DNA of 64,000 bases. Origin: Fodinibacter sp963834965 (GTDB lineage: Bacteria > Actinomycetota > Actinomycetes > Actinomycetales > Dermatophilaceae). The DNA lies in assembly GCA_963834965.1 (NCBI GenBank), contig CAWIEI010000034.1, positions 1 to 64,000 of the forward strand, in the 5' to 3' direction. A program made the translations under genes and the position numbers. Below the pieces are notes generated by a model. It was given only the letters and a program-made list of their open reading frames with translations. It searched no databases and was not told the DNA's origin. This document shows, piece after piece, positions 44,846 through 56,597 of the stretch. The stretch's first letter is position 1. Each line of letters opens with the position of its first letter.

Positions 44846-46183
44846 GTGACTAAGGCAGGAACCGTGCAGGTGTCAGCCGACCCAGAGCTCGTCGTGGCCC
44901 TGGAGCCGATCGGCGTCAGGGACGTGGAGCTGATGCTCCTCGGTGTACTGCCCCGGCACCATGTCATCGGGCGTGCCATCAGCCAGCGGCCCGATGCCGA
45001 GGAGCTCACCGGCGTCGGCATCGATGCGTCCATCCAGGTCAGGGGGCGGGTCGTGCTCACCGACGAGGAGCGCACCCCGTTGGCGGTGCTCACGGCAGCA
45101 CGACGTTCGGACGCCGACACCGTAGTTGGGACGTTGGTGGCCGAGCGGGCCCGCGAGAGCGGGGTGGCGAGGGATCGGGCGCTGCACGCCGACGACCTGT
45201 CCGCCCCGTGGTCCGCGGTCGTGGTGCTGGCTCGGGCACCGGTCGACGGTGAACTCGAAGGCCTGGTCCTCGCGGGCACCGGTTCCGTCCTCGTTCTGGT
45301 CCCGGACCACCCGTCGGGCACCGACGGCATCCCGACCACGGTGATGATCGCGATGGCCGACCGCCTTGCCGGGCGGATCGGCTGTGCCGTCGTTCGCACG
45401 GCCCCGATCATCTGGCGCGATCCGGCCAGCGACCGCGCGCTGCTGAGGATGCTCGAGGCGGCGGTCGACGCTCCCGTGGAGGTGCTCTCTGCATTGTCCG
45501 GCGAGGGGGCGTCGACATGGGCGTCCGTGCGTCACGCCCTCCTCGACGGCCGCACCAGCGACACGGTGTTCGCCCAGGTGCTCCCCGCAGATCTCACGGC
45601 TCTCCAGGCGTGGCGTCGCCCCCGAGTCGATCGTGGCCTCGTCGTGCTGTTCTCAGGGTTGTCGGGCTCCGGGAAGTCGACCGTGGCGAGAGCGGTGCAG
45701 GCCCGGATCGAGGCCGAGGCGACTCGGACCACGAGCCTGCTGGACGGAGACGTCGTCCGACGGTTGCTGTCCGCGGGGCTCGGCTTCGACCGTGAGTCCC
45801 GCCTCCTGAACCTCCGCCGGATCGGGTGGGTTGCTGCGGAGATCTCTCGCCACGGCGGCATCTCCCTGTGCGCCCCCATCGCGCCGTACGCAAGCATCCG
45901 CGAAGAGATGCGGGCGATGGCCCAAGAGCACGGGGACTTCGTGCTGGTACATGTGTCGACGCCCCTGGCAGAGTGCGAGCGTCGCGACCTCAAGGGGCTA
46001 TACGCGGCGGCGAGGGCGGGCACGATCGCCGAGTTCACGGGTGTGTCCGAGCCCTATGAGGCGCCGGAGGACGCCGACGTCGTCATCGACACGTCGCGCT
46101 GCACTGTGGAGGAGGCAACGAGCGTGGTCTTCGAGCACCTCGTCGCGGGTGGTTGGATCGTCGGGGCAGCCCATGAACATTGA
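44846..46183 (+). CDS. cysC: Adenylylsulfate (APS) kinase with N-terminal ATP-sulfurylase-like domain
   Basis: 445 residues. The C-terminal APS kinase domain (about 262-435) is complete: FSGLSGSGKSTVARAV (Walker A at 271-279), LLDGDVVRRLLSAGLGFDRE, APIAPYASIREEMR and VHVSTPLAECERRDLKGLY. It phosphorylates APS to PAPS. The N-terminal 260 residues resemble the PUA-like and catalytic parts of Sat-type ATP sulfurylase (VRDVELMLLGVLPRHHVIGR), but I do not see a clear QxRN or HxGH motif, so that half is probably inactive or regulatory. It supplies the PAPS step missing from the cysQDN operon. Its stop overlaps the transporter gene by 11 bp. Confidence 0.87.
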   Translation: MTKAGTVQVSADPELVVALEPIGVRDVELMLLGVLPRHHVIGRAISQRPDAEELTGVGIDASIQVRGRVVLTDEERTPLAVLTAARRSDADTVVGTLVAERARESGVARDRALHADDLSAPWSAVVVLARAPVDGELEGLVLAGTGSVLVLVPDHPSGTDGIPTTVMIAMADRLAGRIGCAVVRTAPIIWRDPASDRALLRMLEAAVDAPVEVLSALSGEGASTWASVRHALLDGRTSDTVFAQVLPADLTALQAWRRPRVDRGLVVLFSGLSGSGKSTVARAVQARIEAEATRTTSLLDGDVVRRLLSAGLGFDRESRLLNLRRIGWVAAEISRHGGISLCAPIAPYASIREEMRAMAQEHGDFVLVHVSTPLAECERRDLKGLYAAARAGTIAEFTGVSEPYEAPEDADVVIDTSRCTVEEATSVVFEHLVAGGWIVGAAHEH

Positions 46184-47141
46184 CCCGCTGCTCACCCTGG
46201 CCACGTTCTTCATCGGGATCGTCGTCGGGCTCACCGGCATGGGTGGCGGGGCACTGATGACGCCGGTCCTCGTCATCTTCTTCAACATCCCGCCCCTGAC
46301 GGCCGTGTCGAGCGACCTCGTCGCCGCCGCCGTGATGAAACCCGTGGGGTCCTGGGTCCACCTGCGTCGAGGAACCGTCAACCTCGACCTCGTGAAATGG
46401 CTGTGCGTGGGCTCGGTTCCGGCGGCGTTCGCCGGCGTTTTCGTCATCCGGCTCATCGGACAGGGCGAGGAGGTCGAGCTGATCACCAGGATGGCGCTCG
46501 GCTTCGCCCTGCTCATCGCCGCGTTCGGACTCATCGCCCGCTCCTACGTGAGGCTGGTCCAGCGGGCCCGCAAGCGCGACGGGAAGATGCCGGCTGAGTC
46601 CAGGGCACGGCCCGACGTGACGGTTCGACCGGCCCGCACCGTCATGATCGGTGCCCTCGGCGGGCTCATGGTCGGGATGACCTCGGTCGGGTCGGGCTCG
46701 TTCATCATCATCGGGCTGATGATGCTGTACCCGACCCTGCGCGCCAGCAACCTCGTCGGCACGGACCTGGTCCAGGCGGTGCCGCTGGTGGCATCAGCGG
46801 CCCTCGCGCACATCCTCTACGGCGACTTCGAGCTCGCACTGACCACATCCCTCCTCATCGGCAGCATCCCCGGGGTCTGGATCGGTGCCCAGCTGTCCTC
46901 CCGCGCGCCCGGTGGTTTCGTCCGGCGTGCCCTGGCGTTCGTGCTCCTCGCCTCGTCCTTGAAGCTCCTCGGGGCGTCGAACCAGTCCACCGTGCTCGTG
47001 CTGTCGACCTCGCTCATCATGGCCCCGGTGGTCTGGATGGTGGTGCGCCGCAGGCACGGGTTCACGGCCTTGGCATCACGCCAGCCACGAGATGCCTCCG
47101 GACGAGCCCTGGCCACCGCCCGTTCGCGGTCCAAGGAATGA
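46173..47141 (+). CDS. TauE/SafE (TSUP) family anion transporter
   Basis: A 322-residue membrane protein with about eight to nine helices and two TSUP repeats: IGIVVGLTGMGGGALMTPVL near the N-terminus and GLMVGMTSVGSGSFIIIGLM in the second half. Family members export sulfite, sulfoacetate or other organosulfur anions; some import sulfate or thiosulfate. Overlap with the PAPS-forming kinase gene points to a sulfur anion, most simply sulfate uptake for PAPS or sulfite relief. The direction cannot be told. ATG 46173 lies inside the end of the kinase gene. Confidence 0.85.
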   Translation: MNIDPLLTLATFFIGIVVGLTGMGGGALMTPVLVIFFNIPPLTAVSSDLVAAAVMKPVGSWVHLRRGTVNLDLVKWLCVGSVPAAFAGVFVIRLIGQGEEVELITRMALGFALLIAAFGLIARSYVRLVQRARKRDGKMPAESRARPDVTVRPARTVMIGALGGLMVGMTSVGSGSFIIIGLMMLYPTLRASNLVGTDLVQAVPLVASAALAHILYGDFELALTTSLLIGSIPGVWIGAQLSSRAPGGFVRRALAFVLLASSLKLLGASNQSTVLVLSTSLIMAPVVWMVVRRRHGFTALASRQPRDASGRALATARSRSKE

Positions 47142-47357
47142 TCCCAGCAGGTCGTACCAGGGAGGGCTGAGGTTCGCTGTGGACCGTGGGCGCTTCGGCT
47201 GCACCGAGATGCGCTGGCAGAGAGCGGCAGGAGTCAGACACCCACGTCCACTGGGTCCCCGCGGGGCTCAGCTGTCGTGGTTCCGCAACGGGCAGCCCGC
47301 CCAGCCCCCAGCGTGTTCGAGAACCAGGGTCGGGGCTCGGCTCTGTCGGCGCCGTCG

Positions 47358-48452
47358 TCAGCGTGCGGCCACGGTCGCACGCGAACGCCGCGCCGACGTG
47401 GGCCCGCTCGTCGTCGGGGCAGTGGCAGTCTTACGAGCGGTCACCGTCGACGTAGCTGGCTTGAGAAGAACCCGGAACGCGACGAGCTTGGCGCCGGTCA
47501 GCGACGTGTCGGCGCCGTTGGCGTTGACGGTGTGGTCCCACGCGCACGCCGCGGTGACGTGGGCCCGGTTCTTGTCGAGCCACTGGCAGGCCTCGGCGAA
47601 GTTGCCGTTGGCGTAGGTGCCGAACTCGGGAAAGGCGACCCGGAGTGTGGCCGGGTCACGCTTGGCGACCTTGACGCAGAACTGAACCAGGGCTTCCATG
47701 CGTTCGGCCGGTCCAGCCGCACCGCCGAGGGGGTCCGCGGTGGGGTTGCTGCCTGAGTCGTAGGCGTCCACGCCGGGGATGTACCCGGGAAGGTTGAACA
47801 CTTCCGCGAGCCGGTACGCCTGGGGTCCACCGAGCTGGCGGAACTTCGCGGCGTAGCTGACCGTGGCCCCGTCGTACTTGAACGCGTACCCGTGGAATGC
47901 GCCGCACATGGCCCACTTGTCCTTGGAGACGCGGCCCTTGTTGATGGCCGGGATGAGGACCTTCGCGCCGTGGATTTGCATGTTGGCCCAGTCGCCCGGT
48001 GCGGGAGCCTCCGCGCTGAACCCGTCACCGTCCTTGGGGAACGGCTCGTGGTGGATGATGAGCAGCCCCGGACCCTTCATGGACCGGATGCTGTTCACGA
48101 TGTCGGCGTCGCTGGCGTTCTTCACGCTGATGACGGGCAGCACGCCCTTCGGGTAGCAGTAGGTGTTGACGTAGGTGACGTGCTTGGCGGGCGACTCGGT
48201 GCCCGAGCAGAACAGCCGGTCGGACATGGCCGGTCCACCCAGCCGCGCCTCGACATCCTTCGTGGTGGCCAGCGTGGCGACGCCGGGGCTGAAGCGGGCC
48301 AGGGAGCAGCCGGAAGCCGCAGCGACACGGAGAGCAGAGCCCGGGGCGACCGCGACCTCATGTCGCAGCACTGTCTTGTCGGCGATGGCGTACCCCCAAC
48401 TGGCGACGGCGACAGTGGAGAACAGGACACGGCGAGACAAAACGGTAGGCAT
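47358..48452 (-). CDS. Secreted protein, distant GH26-like fold
   Basis: 364 residues with an N-terminal signal (RRVLFSTVAVASWGYAIA). The mature region contains LLIIHHEPFPKDGDGF, recalling the HHEPEND segment of the hydrolase at 26364, and LRVAFPEFGTYANGN, where the Glu could match the nucleophile. YIPGVDAYDSGSNP corresponds to the WDSY region. I infer a third, divergent (beta/alpha)8 hydrolase-like protein. The C-terminal tail (about 335-364) is rich in Thr, Ser and Arg. It is convergent with the TSUP gene and marks the end of the accessory region. Confidence 0.62.
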   Translation of the reverse strand: MPTVLSRRVLFSTVAVASWGYAIADKTVLRHEVAVAPGSALRVAAASGCSLARFSPGVATLATTKDVEARLGGPAMSDRLFCSGTESPAKHVTYVNTYCYPKGVLPVISVKNASDADIVNSIRSMKGPGLLIIHHEPFPKDGDGFSAEAPAPGDWANMQIHGAKVLIPAINKGRVSKDKWAMCGAFHGYAFKYDGATVSYAAKFRQLGGPQAYRLAEVFNLPGYIPGVDAYDSGSNPTADPLGGAAGPAERMEALVQFCVKVAKRDPATLRVAFPEFGTYANGNFAEACQWLDKNRAHVTAACAWDHTVNANGADTSLTGAKLVAFRVLLKPATSTVTARKTATAPTTSGPTSARRSRATVAAR

Positions 48453-48920
48453 GGGACGAAACCCCTTCTGGGCGAATGCTGTCGGGTCCCTGCCGCCTTC
48501 GACTCTAGGTGAGGCGGCCTGTGTCGGTACCGCACTTCAGCCAAGTCGGGAGTCATCTCTCACAGGGAACTCGCAGGATCGTCGCGCGAGCCCCTTTGGC
48601 GGCCTCATCGACTTGACCGGGGGCCGTCTCACCTACCCAAGGGGCCACCCGTTATCAGCGTCAGCGATTTGCGGTCGATTGCAACCAACCAGAGACGGTG
48701 CGCACCGATGACGGGGGCGCGTCCGTCCCCGAGCCCCCCAGCCTGCCCGGTGTTCGCTACCGCATCCAACTCCTCTACGCCGACGCCCTCCACACGGTGA
48801 CGCCAATGGCTACCGCGACGCGCTCGGATCCATTCTGCGGCAACCAAGGCCGGCACCCAACGGCGGACGTACCTTCGCGTCTTCGTGGCCCGCGGCTCTC
48901 TACTGGCCCTCGTGCCGGCC

Positions 48921-49028
48921 ACCAGCGACACGCTCGAGCGGCCGGTTGACGCAACCGGCCCGAGCTTGCCGACCACCAGCGACACGCTCGAGCGGCCGGT
49001 TGACGCAACCGGCCCGAGCTTGCCGACC
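48921..49028. repeat. Two perfect 54-bp tandem units with internal hairpins
   Basis: 48921-48974 and 48975-49028 are identical. Each unit holds GGCCGGTT-GACGC-AACCGGCC, an 8-bp stem with a 5-nt loop, enclosed by GCTCG and CGAGC that can extend the stem past a 3-nt bulge. Two copies in a row, 80 nt upstream of mfd, could be a double terminator or a protein-binding site. Confidence 0.85.
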
Positions 49029-49094
49029 GCGTCGTGCGAGCAGTGCCGCACCCCGGACGTGGAGCTGCGCGGCGACGCTGTCGCACCCCGCGAC

Positions 49095-49100
49095 TAGACT
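49095..49100 (+). promoter_or_regulatory. -10-like box suggesting a leaderless mfd transcript
   Basis: TAGACT ends 7 nt before the mfd ATG, and no Shine-Dalgarno sequence precedes that ATG. This spacing would place the transcription start at or next to the ATG. No good -35 is visible. Confidence 0.4.
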
Positions 49101-49107
49101 TCGAACA

Positions 49108-52683
<3,576 letters not shown>

Positions 52684-52709
52684 CGGGACCGACCTCGAAA
52701 GGACTGCTC

Positions 52710-53261
52710 GTGACTCTCTCGGTTCGCCGCTCCGTGGCGGCGCTCGCCGTCGGTGCCGCGCTCGTGCTGGCCGGCTGTGGTGGCCCCGCCGGGCCCGACC
52801 GGGCCGCCGTCGTCGACGGTCGGGTCATCACCGAGACGGCGGTGCAGTCGGCGATGTCCGAGGTCAACTCGATGCAGCCCGCCCTGCTGCAGGACAAGCT
52901 CACCCCCACCGGCACCCTCACCGCGCTGGTGCAGGCCCCCGTCGTGCTCAGCTACCTCGGCGGTCTCGGGGTGAAGGTGTCCGACTCGGTGGCAATGGCC
53001 GACGCACAGAAGCGTGGCGTCAGCAACCCCTCCGACTCCACCCTCGAGATCCTCAAGTTCGCCGCGGCCATCGGCCTGGCCCAGAACGACGGGAAGCTCA
53101 CCGACACCGACGCGCAGGCCCTCACCAAGCAGCTGCAGGAGCTCTCGATCGACGTCAACCCGCGGTACGGCACGTTCAACACGCAGGCCGCCGCGGTCGA
53201 GCTCACGGCGCCGGCCTGGCTCAAGCCCGTCGCCACCCCCGCCCCCACCGCCAGCCAGTGA
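52710..53261 (+). CDS. SurA N-terminal-like lipoprotein
   Basis: A 183-residue lipoprotein: ALAVGAALVLAGCGG gives a lipobox Cys near 22, followed by RAAVVDGRVITETAVQSAMS, the N-terminal pattern of SurA/PrsA-type chaperone domains. No rotamase (parvulin) domain follows. It likely binds unfolded exported proteins or assists envelope assembly. The mfd-SurA-like-mazG order is common in Actinomycetota. GTG 52710 is preceded by GAAAGGA. Confidence 0.8.
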   Translation: MTLSVRRSVAALAVGAALVLAGCGGPAGPDRAAVVDGRVITETAVQSAMSEVNSMQPALLQDKLTPTGTLTALVQAPVVLSYLGGLGVKVSDSVAMADAQKRGVSNPSDSTLEILKFAAAIGLAQNDGKLTDTDAQALTKQLQELSIDVNPRYGTFNTQAAAVELTAPAWLKPVATPAPTASQ

Positions 53262-54226
53262 CGGCGGGCCGGCTCGCGCTGGTCGTCACGTCGCCCCGCG
53301 TCGCGCCCGGCCTGCTCGCGCACGGTGCCTGGGCCGCCATCAGCGGCGCCACGGTGCGGCTCACGCGCAGCCTCGACGAGCCGGTGGCGGAGGCCGTCGA
53401 CGAGTCCGGCTTCGCCGTCGAGGAGGTCGGCGACGCCGCCCCGCCGGCGCTGGCCAGGCGCCTGGTCGACCTCGCCGCCACCGAGTCCGTCGTGTGGCTC
53501 GGCTCGTCCGACGGCGACCCGGGGCTGTCCGACGCGCTGGCCTCCGAGGTGTCGCGGCTCGAGGTGCCCCCGGACGTCGAGGTGGTCGTCGGGTCGTGGG
53601 ACGTGCAGGGCGGCCGGCTGCTCGACGTCGTGGCCACGATCGACCGGCTGCGCTCGCCCGGCGGCTGCCCCTGGGACGCCGAACAGACCCACGCGAGCCT
53701 GGCCCCCTACCTCGTCGAGGAGGCCCACGAGGTGCTCGACGCCATCGAGGGTGGCGACCGCCGGCACCTCGCCGACGAGCTCGGTGACGTGCTGTTCCAG
53801 GTGGTCTTCCACTCCCGGGTGGCCGAGGAGGCCGCCGAGGAGGCCTTCGACATCGACACGGTCGCCGGCCTGCTCGTCGACAAGCTGGTGCGCCGCCACC
53901 CTCATGTCTTCGCCGACGGCGACGCGTCGACCCCGGCCGAGGTCGAGCAGGCGTGGGAGCGGATCAAGGCCGCGGAGATGGCCGGTGACGCCGACGGCGG
54001 GGGAGGCTACGCGGCCGACCTGCTGCACGGCATCCCCCCGTCGTTGCCCGGCGGCCTCGCCGCCGAGAAGGTGCTCGCCCGGGTGCGCCGGCGCGACCTC
54101 ACCCCCACGCCGGATGCCGTCGCGCGCCTCGAGCGGGCCCGCGCCGCTCTCGCCGGGGCCGAGGCCGAGGTGCGGGCCGCTCTCGCCGCCCTCGCCGCCT
54201 CGACCGAGCCGCCCCACCCGAGCTGA
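53258..54226 (+). CDS. mazG: Nucleoside triphosphate pyrophosphohydrolase MazG
   Basis: 322 residues. The MazG all-alpha NTP-PPase domain starts near 130: RLRSPGGCPWDAEQTHASL, then YLVEEAHEVLDAIEGGDRRH with the EExxE-type metal site and LADELGDVLFQVVFH (ExxD). An N-terminal 120-residue extension is usual in actinobacteria. It hydrolyses damaged or non-canonical NTPs. GTG 53258 overlaps the lipoprotein stop (GTGA). The last residues are Ala-rich, and a hairpin follows. Confidence 0.92.
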   Translation: MTAGRLALVVTSPRVAPGLLAHGAWAAISGATVRLTRSLDEPVAEAVDESGFAVEEVGDAAPPALARRLVDLAATESVVWLGSSDGDPGLSDALASEVSRLEVPPDVEVVVGSWDVQGGRLLDVVATIDRLRSPGGCPWDAEQTHASLAPYLVEEAHEVLDAIEGGDRRHLADELGDVLFQVVFHSRVAEEAAEEAFDIDTVAGLLVDKLVRRHPHVFADGDASTPAEVEQAWERIKAAEMAGDADGGGGYAADLLHGIPPSLPGGLAAEKVLARVRRRDLTPTPDAVARLERARAALAGAEAEVRAALAALAASTEPPHPS

Positions 54227-54251
54227 CCTGCCCCCGCGCTTCTTCCTCGCG

Positions 54252-54295
54252 GCGAGTGCGGAAGTGGTCGTCAGGGCAACCACCTCCGCACTCGC
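54252..54295 (+). terminator. Hairpin terminator after mazG
   Basis: 54252-54268 (GCGAGTGCGGAAGTGGT) pairs with 54279-54295 over 17 bp with one mismatch and a 10-nt loop, 26 nt after the mazG stop. Confidence 0.7.
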
Positions 54296-54314
54296 GGCGA
54301 GCCTCGTGCAACGC

Positions 54315-54343
54315 TTGCTTAGAAGTGTTAAGGCGCTTAACAT
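54315..54343 (+). promoter_or_regulatory. psuK promoter with overlapping palindromic operator
   Basis: TTGCTT at 54315-54320, a 17-bp spacer and TAACAT at 54338-54343 make a good sigma-70-type promoter. TAACAT ends 7 nt before the GTG at 54351, implying a leaderless mRNA. A perfect palindrome, TGTTAAG-GCG-CTTAACA (54326-54342), covers the spacer and most of the -10. A repressor bound there would block RNA polymerase. The N-terminal helix-turn-helix of PsuK itself is the obvious candidate (inference). Confidence 0.7.
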
Positions 54344-54350
54344 CTGCAAC

Positions 54351-55538
54351 GTGACTCTGACCGCCCGCGAGCGCGAGATCGTCGACCTGCTGCGCGTCGA
54401 GCCGCTGCTCGACGCGGCGGCGATCGCCGAGCGGATCGGCTCGACGCGGGCCGCCGTGTCGGTGCACCTGTCGCACCTCACCCGCAAGGGTGTCGTGCTG
54501 GGCCGGGGCTACCTGCTGCGGGCGGAGGCCGACTCCGTGCTCGTGGTCGGCGGCGCCGTGCTCGACACCAAGGTGCGCACCATGCGGGCCCCGGTGCTCG
54601 GCACCAGCAACCCCGGCACCGCGTCGGCGACGGTCGGGGGGGTGGGCCGCAACATCGCCGAGAACCTGGCCCGGCTCGGTCGCCCCACCGTGCTGGTGGC
54701 CGCGGTGGGCGACGACCCGGCAGGTGACACCGTGCTGCACCGCACCGCCGCCGCGGGAGTCGAGTGCCGGCACGTCGTCGTCTCCACGCACCCCACCGGC
54801 ACCTACGCGGCGGTGCTCGACGACGCCGGCGACCTGCACATCGCGGTGGCCGACATGCGCGCCACCGACGAGCTCACCGTGGCCGACCTCGCCGTCGTGC
54901 CCACCCTGCTCGCCGGCGCCGACGCCCTGGTGGTCGACGCCAACCTCGACGCGACCGTCATCCGCTGGCTGCTCTCGGCCGCCGAGGCGGCGGGGGTGCG
55001 CTCGGTGTTCGAGCCGGTGAGCGTGGCCAAGGCCGCCGCCGCGGCCCCCGTGTTCGACGGCTCGGTGCGGGTGCACACGGTCACCCCGAACGTCGACGAG
55101 CTGGCCGCCCTGGTCGGTGACCCGGTCGCCGACACAGTGGATGCCGTGCGCGCCGCGGCCGACGTGCTGCACGGGCGCGGCGTCGAGCACGTCTGGGTGC
55201 GGCGCGGCACCCGCGGCAGCCTGCTCTCCGTGGCCCCCGGCTCGGCGGATGCCGTGCCCGCACAGGCTCGTTCGGCGGATGCCGGGTCGCGCGCCGTGCT
55301 CGTCGGCGCACCGCCCGTCGAGGTCGCCGACGTCACCGGCGCCGGTGACTCGATGACCGCGGGCTACGTGCACGCGCTGCTCGACGGCGCCGACGTGATG
55401 GAGGCGGCCCGCTACGGGCAGGCCCTCGCCGCCCTCACCTGTGCCTCCGGCGACACCGTGCGCGCCGACCTCACCGCGGCGCTCGTCACGGCCCACCTGA
55501 CCCCGACCCAGCCACGCACCGAGGAGCTCCACCGATGA
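54351..55538 (+). CDS. psuK: Pseudouridine kinase with N-terminal winged helix-turn-helix (PfkB family)
   Basis: 395 residues. Residues 1-60 form a MarR/Lrp-like helix-turn-helix (REREIVDLLRVEPLLDAAAI, STRAAVSVHLSHLTRKGVV). The rest is a PfkB sugar kinase: VGGVGRNIAENLARLG near the N-terminus and VADVTGAGDSMTAGYVHALL with the catalytic Asp. The HTH-PfkB layout next to psuG is characteristic of pseudouridine kinase, which makes pseudouridine 5'-phosphate. No Shine-Dalgarno sequence precedes GTG 54351, fitting a leaderless start. Its stop overlaps psuG (ATGA). Confidence 0.88.
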   Translation: MTLTAREREIVDLLRVEPLLDAAAIAERIGSTRAAVSVHLSHLTRKGVVLGRGYLLRAEADSVLVVGGAVLDTKVRTMRAPVLGTSNPGTASATVGGVGRNIAENLARLGRPTVLVAAVGDDPAGDTVLHRTAAAGVECRHVVVSTHPTGTYAAVLDDAGDLHIAVADMRATDELTVADLAVVPTLLAGADALVVDANLDATVIRWLLSAAEAAGVRSVFEPVSVAKAAAAAPVFDGSVRVHTVTPNVDELAALVGDPVADTVDAVRAAADVLHGRGVEHVWVRRGTRGSLLSVAPGSADAVPAQARSADAGSRAVLVGAPPVEVADVTGAGDSMTAGYVHALLDGADVMEAARYGQALAALTCASGDTVRADLTAALVTAHLTPTQPRTEELHR

Positions 55539-56473
55539 CGTCCACCAGCACCGCCGCGCCGCACCCCATGTTCAAGGTGGCCCCCGAGGTCGCCGAGGCA
55601 CTGGCCGCCGGTACCCCGGTCGTGGCACTCGAGTCGACGATCATCAGCCACGGGATGCCGTACCCCGAGAACGTCGCGATGGCGCGCGAGGTCGAGCAGA
55701 TCGTGCGCGACGGGGGAGCGGTCCCTGCCACCATCGCCATCCTGAACGGGAGGCCGACCGTCGGCCTCTCCGACGACGAGCTCGAGCTGTTCGGGGCCGA
55801 CCAGAACATCCGCAAGGTCAGCGTGCGCGACATCGCGCACGTGGTGGCCACCGGGGTGCACGGCGCCACGACGGTCGCCAGCACCATGCGGATCGCGTCG
55901 CTGGCCGGCATCCGGATCTTCGTCACCGGTGGACTGGGCGGGGTGCACCAGGGCGCCGAGACGTCGATGGACGTCTCGGCCGACCTCACCGAGCTCTCCC
56001 GCACCGAGGTCGCCGTCATCTCGGCGGGCGTGAAGTCGATCCTCGACATCGGGCGAACCCTCGAGGTGCTCGAGACCCTCGAGGTCCCGGTGGTGGGCTA
56101 CGGCACCGACGAGTTCCCCTCGTTCTTCTCGCGGTCCTCGGGCATCCGGGTGCCGATGCGGGTCGACACCCCCGAGGAGGCCGCCGCCATGGTCCGGGCC
56201 CAGTTCGACCTCGGGCTGGGCAGTGGCGTCTCGATCGCCAACCCGGTGCCGGTCGAGCACGAGATGGCCCGCGAGGACATCGACGACGTCATCGCGCGCG
56301 CCCTGGCCGACTGCGCCGCGCACGGCATCACCGGCAACGACATCACGCCCTACCTGCTGGGTCGGTTGGTCGAGCTCTCCGGTGGGCGGTCGCTGGAGAC
56401 GAACCTGGCCCTGGTGCGCAACAACGCGGTGGTCGGCACGGCCATCGCGGTGGCCTTCGCCGCACTGGGCTGA
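55535..56473 (+). CDS. psuG: Pseudouridine-5'-phosphate glycosidase
   Basis: 312 residues. It splits pseudouridine 5'-phosphate to uracil and ribose 5-phosphate, completing pseudouridine breakdown. Family signatures are PVVALESTIISHGMPYPEN, AVPATIAILNGRPTVGL, VSVRDIAHV, TVASTMRIASLAGIRIFVTG and GGLGGVHQGAETSMDVSADL. It is translationally coupled to psuK by a 4-bp overlap, and a hairpin ends the pair. Confidence 0.95.
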   Translation: MTSTSTAAPHPMFKVAPEVAEALAAGTPVVALESTIISHGMPYPENVAMAREVEQIVRDGGAVPATIAILNGRPTVGLSDDELELFGADQNIRKVSVRDIAHVVATGVHGATTVASTMRIASLAGIRIFVTGGLGGVHQGAETSMDVSADLTELSRTEVAVISAGVKSILDIGRTLEVLETLEVPVVGYGTDEFPSFFSRSSGIRVPMRVDTPEEAAAMVRAQFDLGLGSGVSIANPVPVEHEMAREDIDDVIARALADCAAHGITGNDITPYLLGRLVELSGGRSLETNLALVRNNAVVGTAIAVAFAALG

Positions 56474-56496
56474 GCCCGGGGCAGCACGGCGCGTAG

Positions 56497-56531
56497 GGCA
56501 TCCCGCGGCGCGGGTCGGTCGGCGGGATGCC
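56497..56531 (+). terminator. Hairpin after psuG
   Basis: GGCATCCCGC (56497-56506) and GCGGGATGCC (56522-56531) form a perfect 10-bp stem with a 15-nt loop, 23 nt after the psuG stop. Confidence 0.65.
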
Positions 56532-56544
56532 GGGTGTCGAGGGC

Positions 56545-56550
56545 TAGGCT
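56545..56550 (+). promoter_or_regulatory. Possible -10 box for eno
   Basis: TAGGCT, 47 nt before the eno start. The same hexamer lies upstream of the Bax inhibitor gene (61844-61849). No clear -35 is seen. Confidence 0.3.
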
Positions 56551-56597
56551 CGGACCCGAACCTTGTCCTTCCCCCCAGTAGCACCAAGGAGTCCGGC

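Larger units (their letters stand above)
48453..49107. other. Intergenic region before mfd
   Basis: 655 bases with no convincing gene. It contains a 54-bp tandem repeat (48921-49028, listed separately) and ends with TAGACT 7 nt before the mfd start. The region probably marks the boundary between the accessory locus and the backbone. Confidence 0.5.

Noticed and set aside
9838..47141. Accessory region considered as a prophage or integrative element
   Set aside because: No integrase, phage structural gene, att-like direct repeats or tRNA at the edges; content is coherent polysaccharide synthesis.
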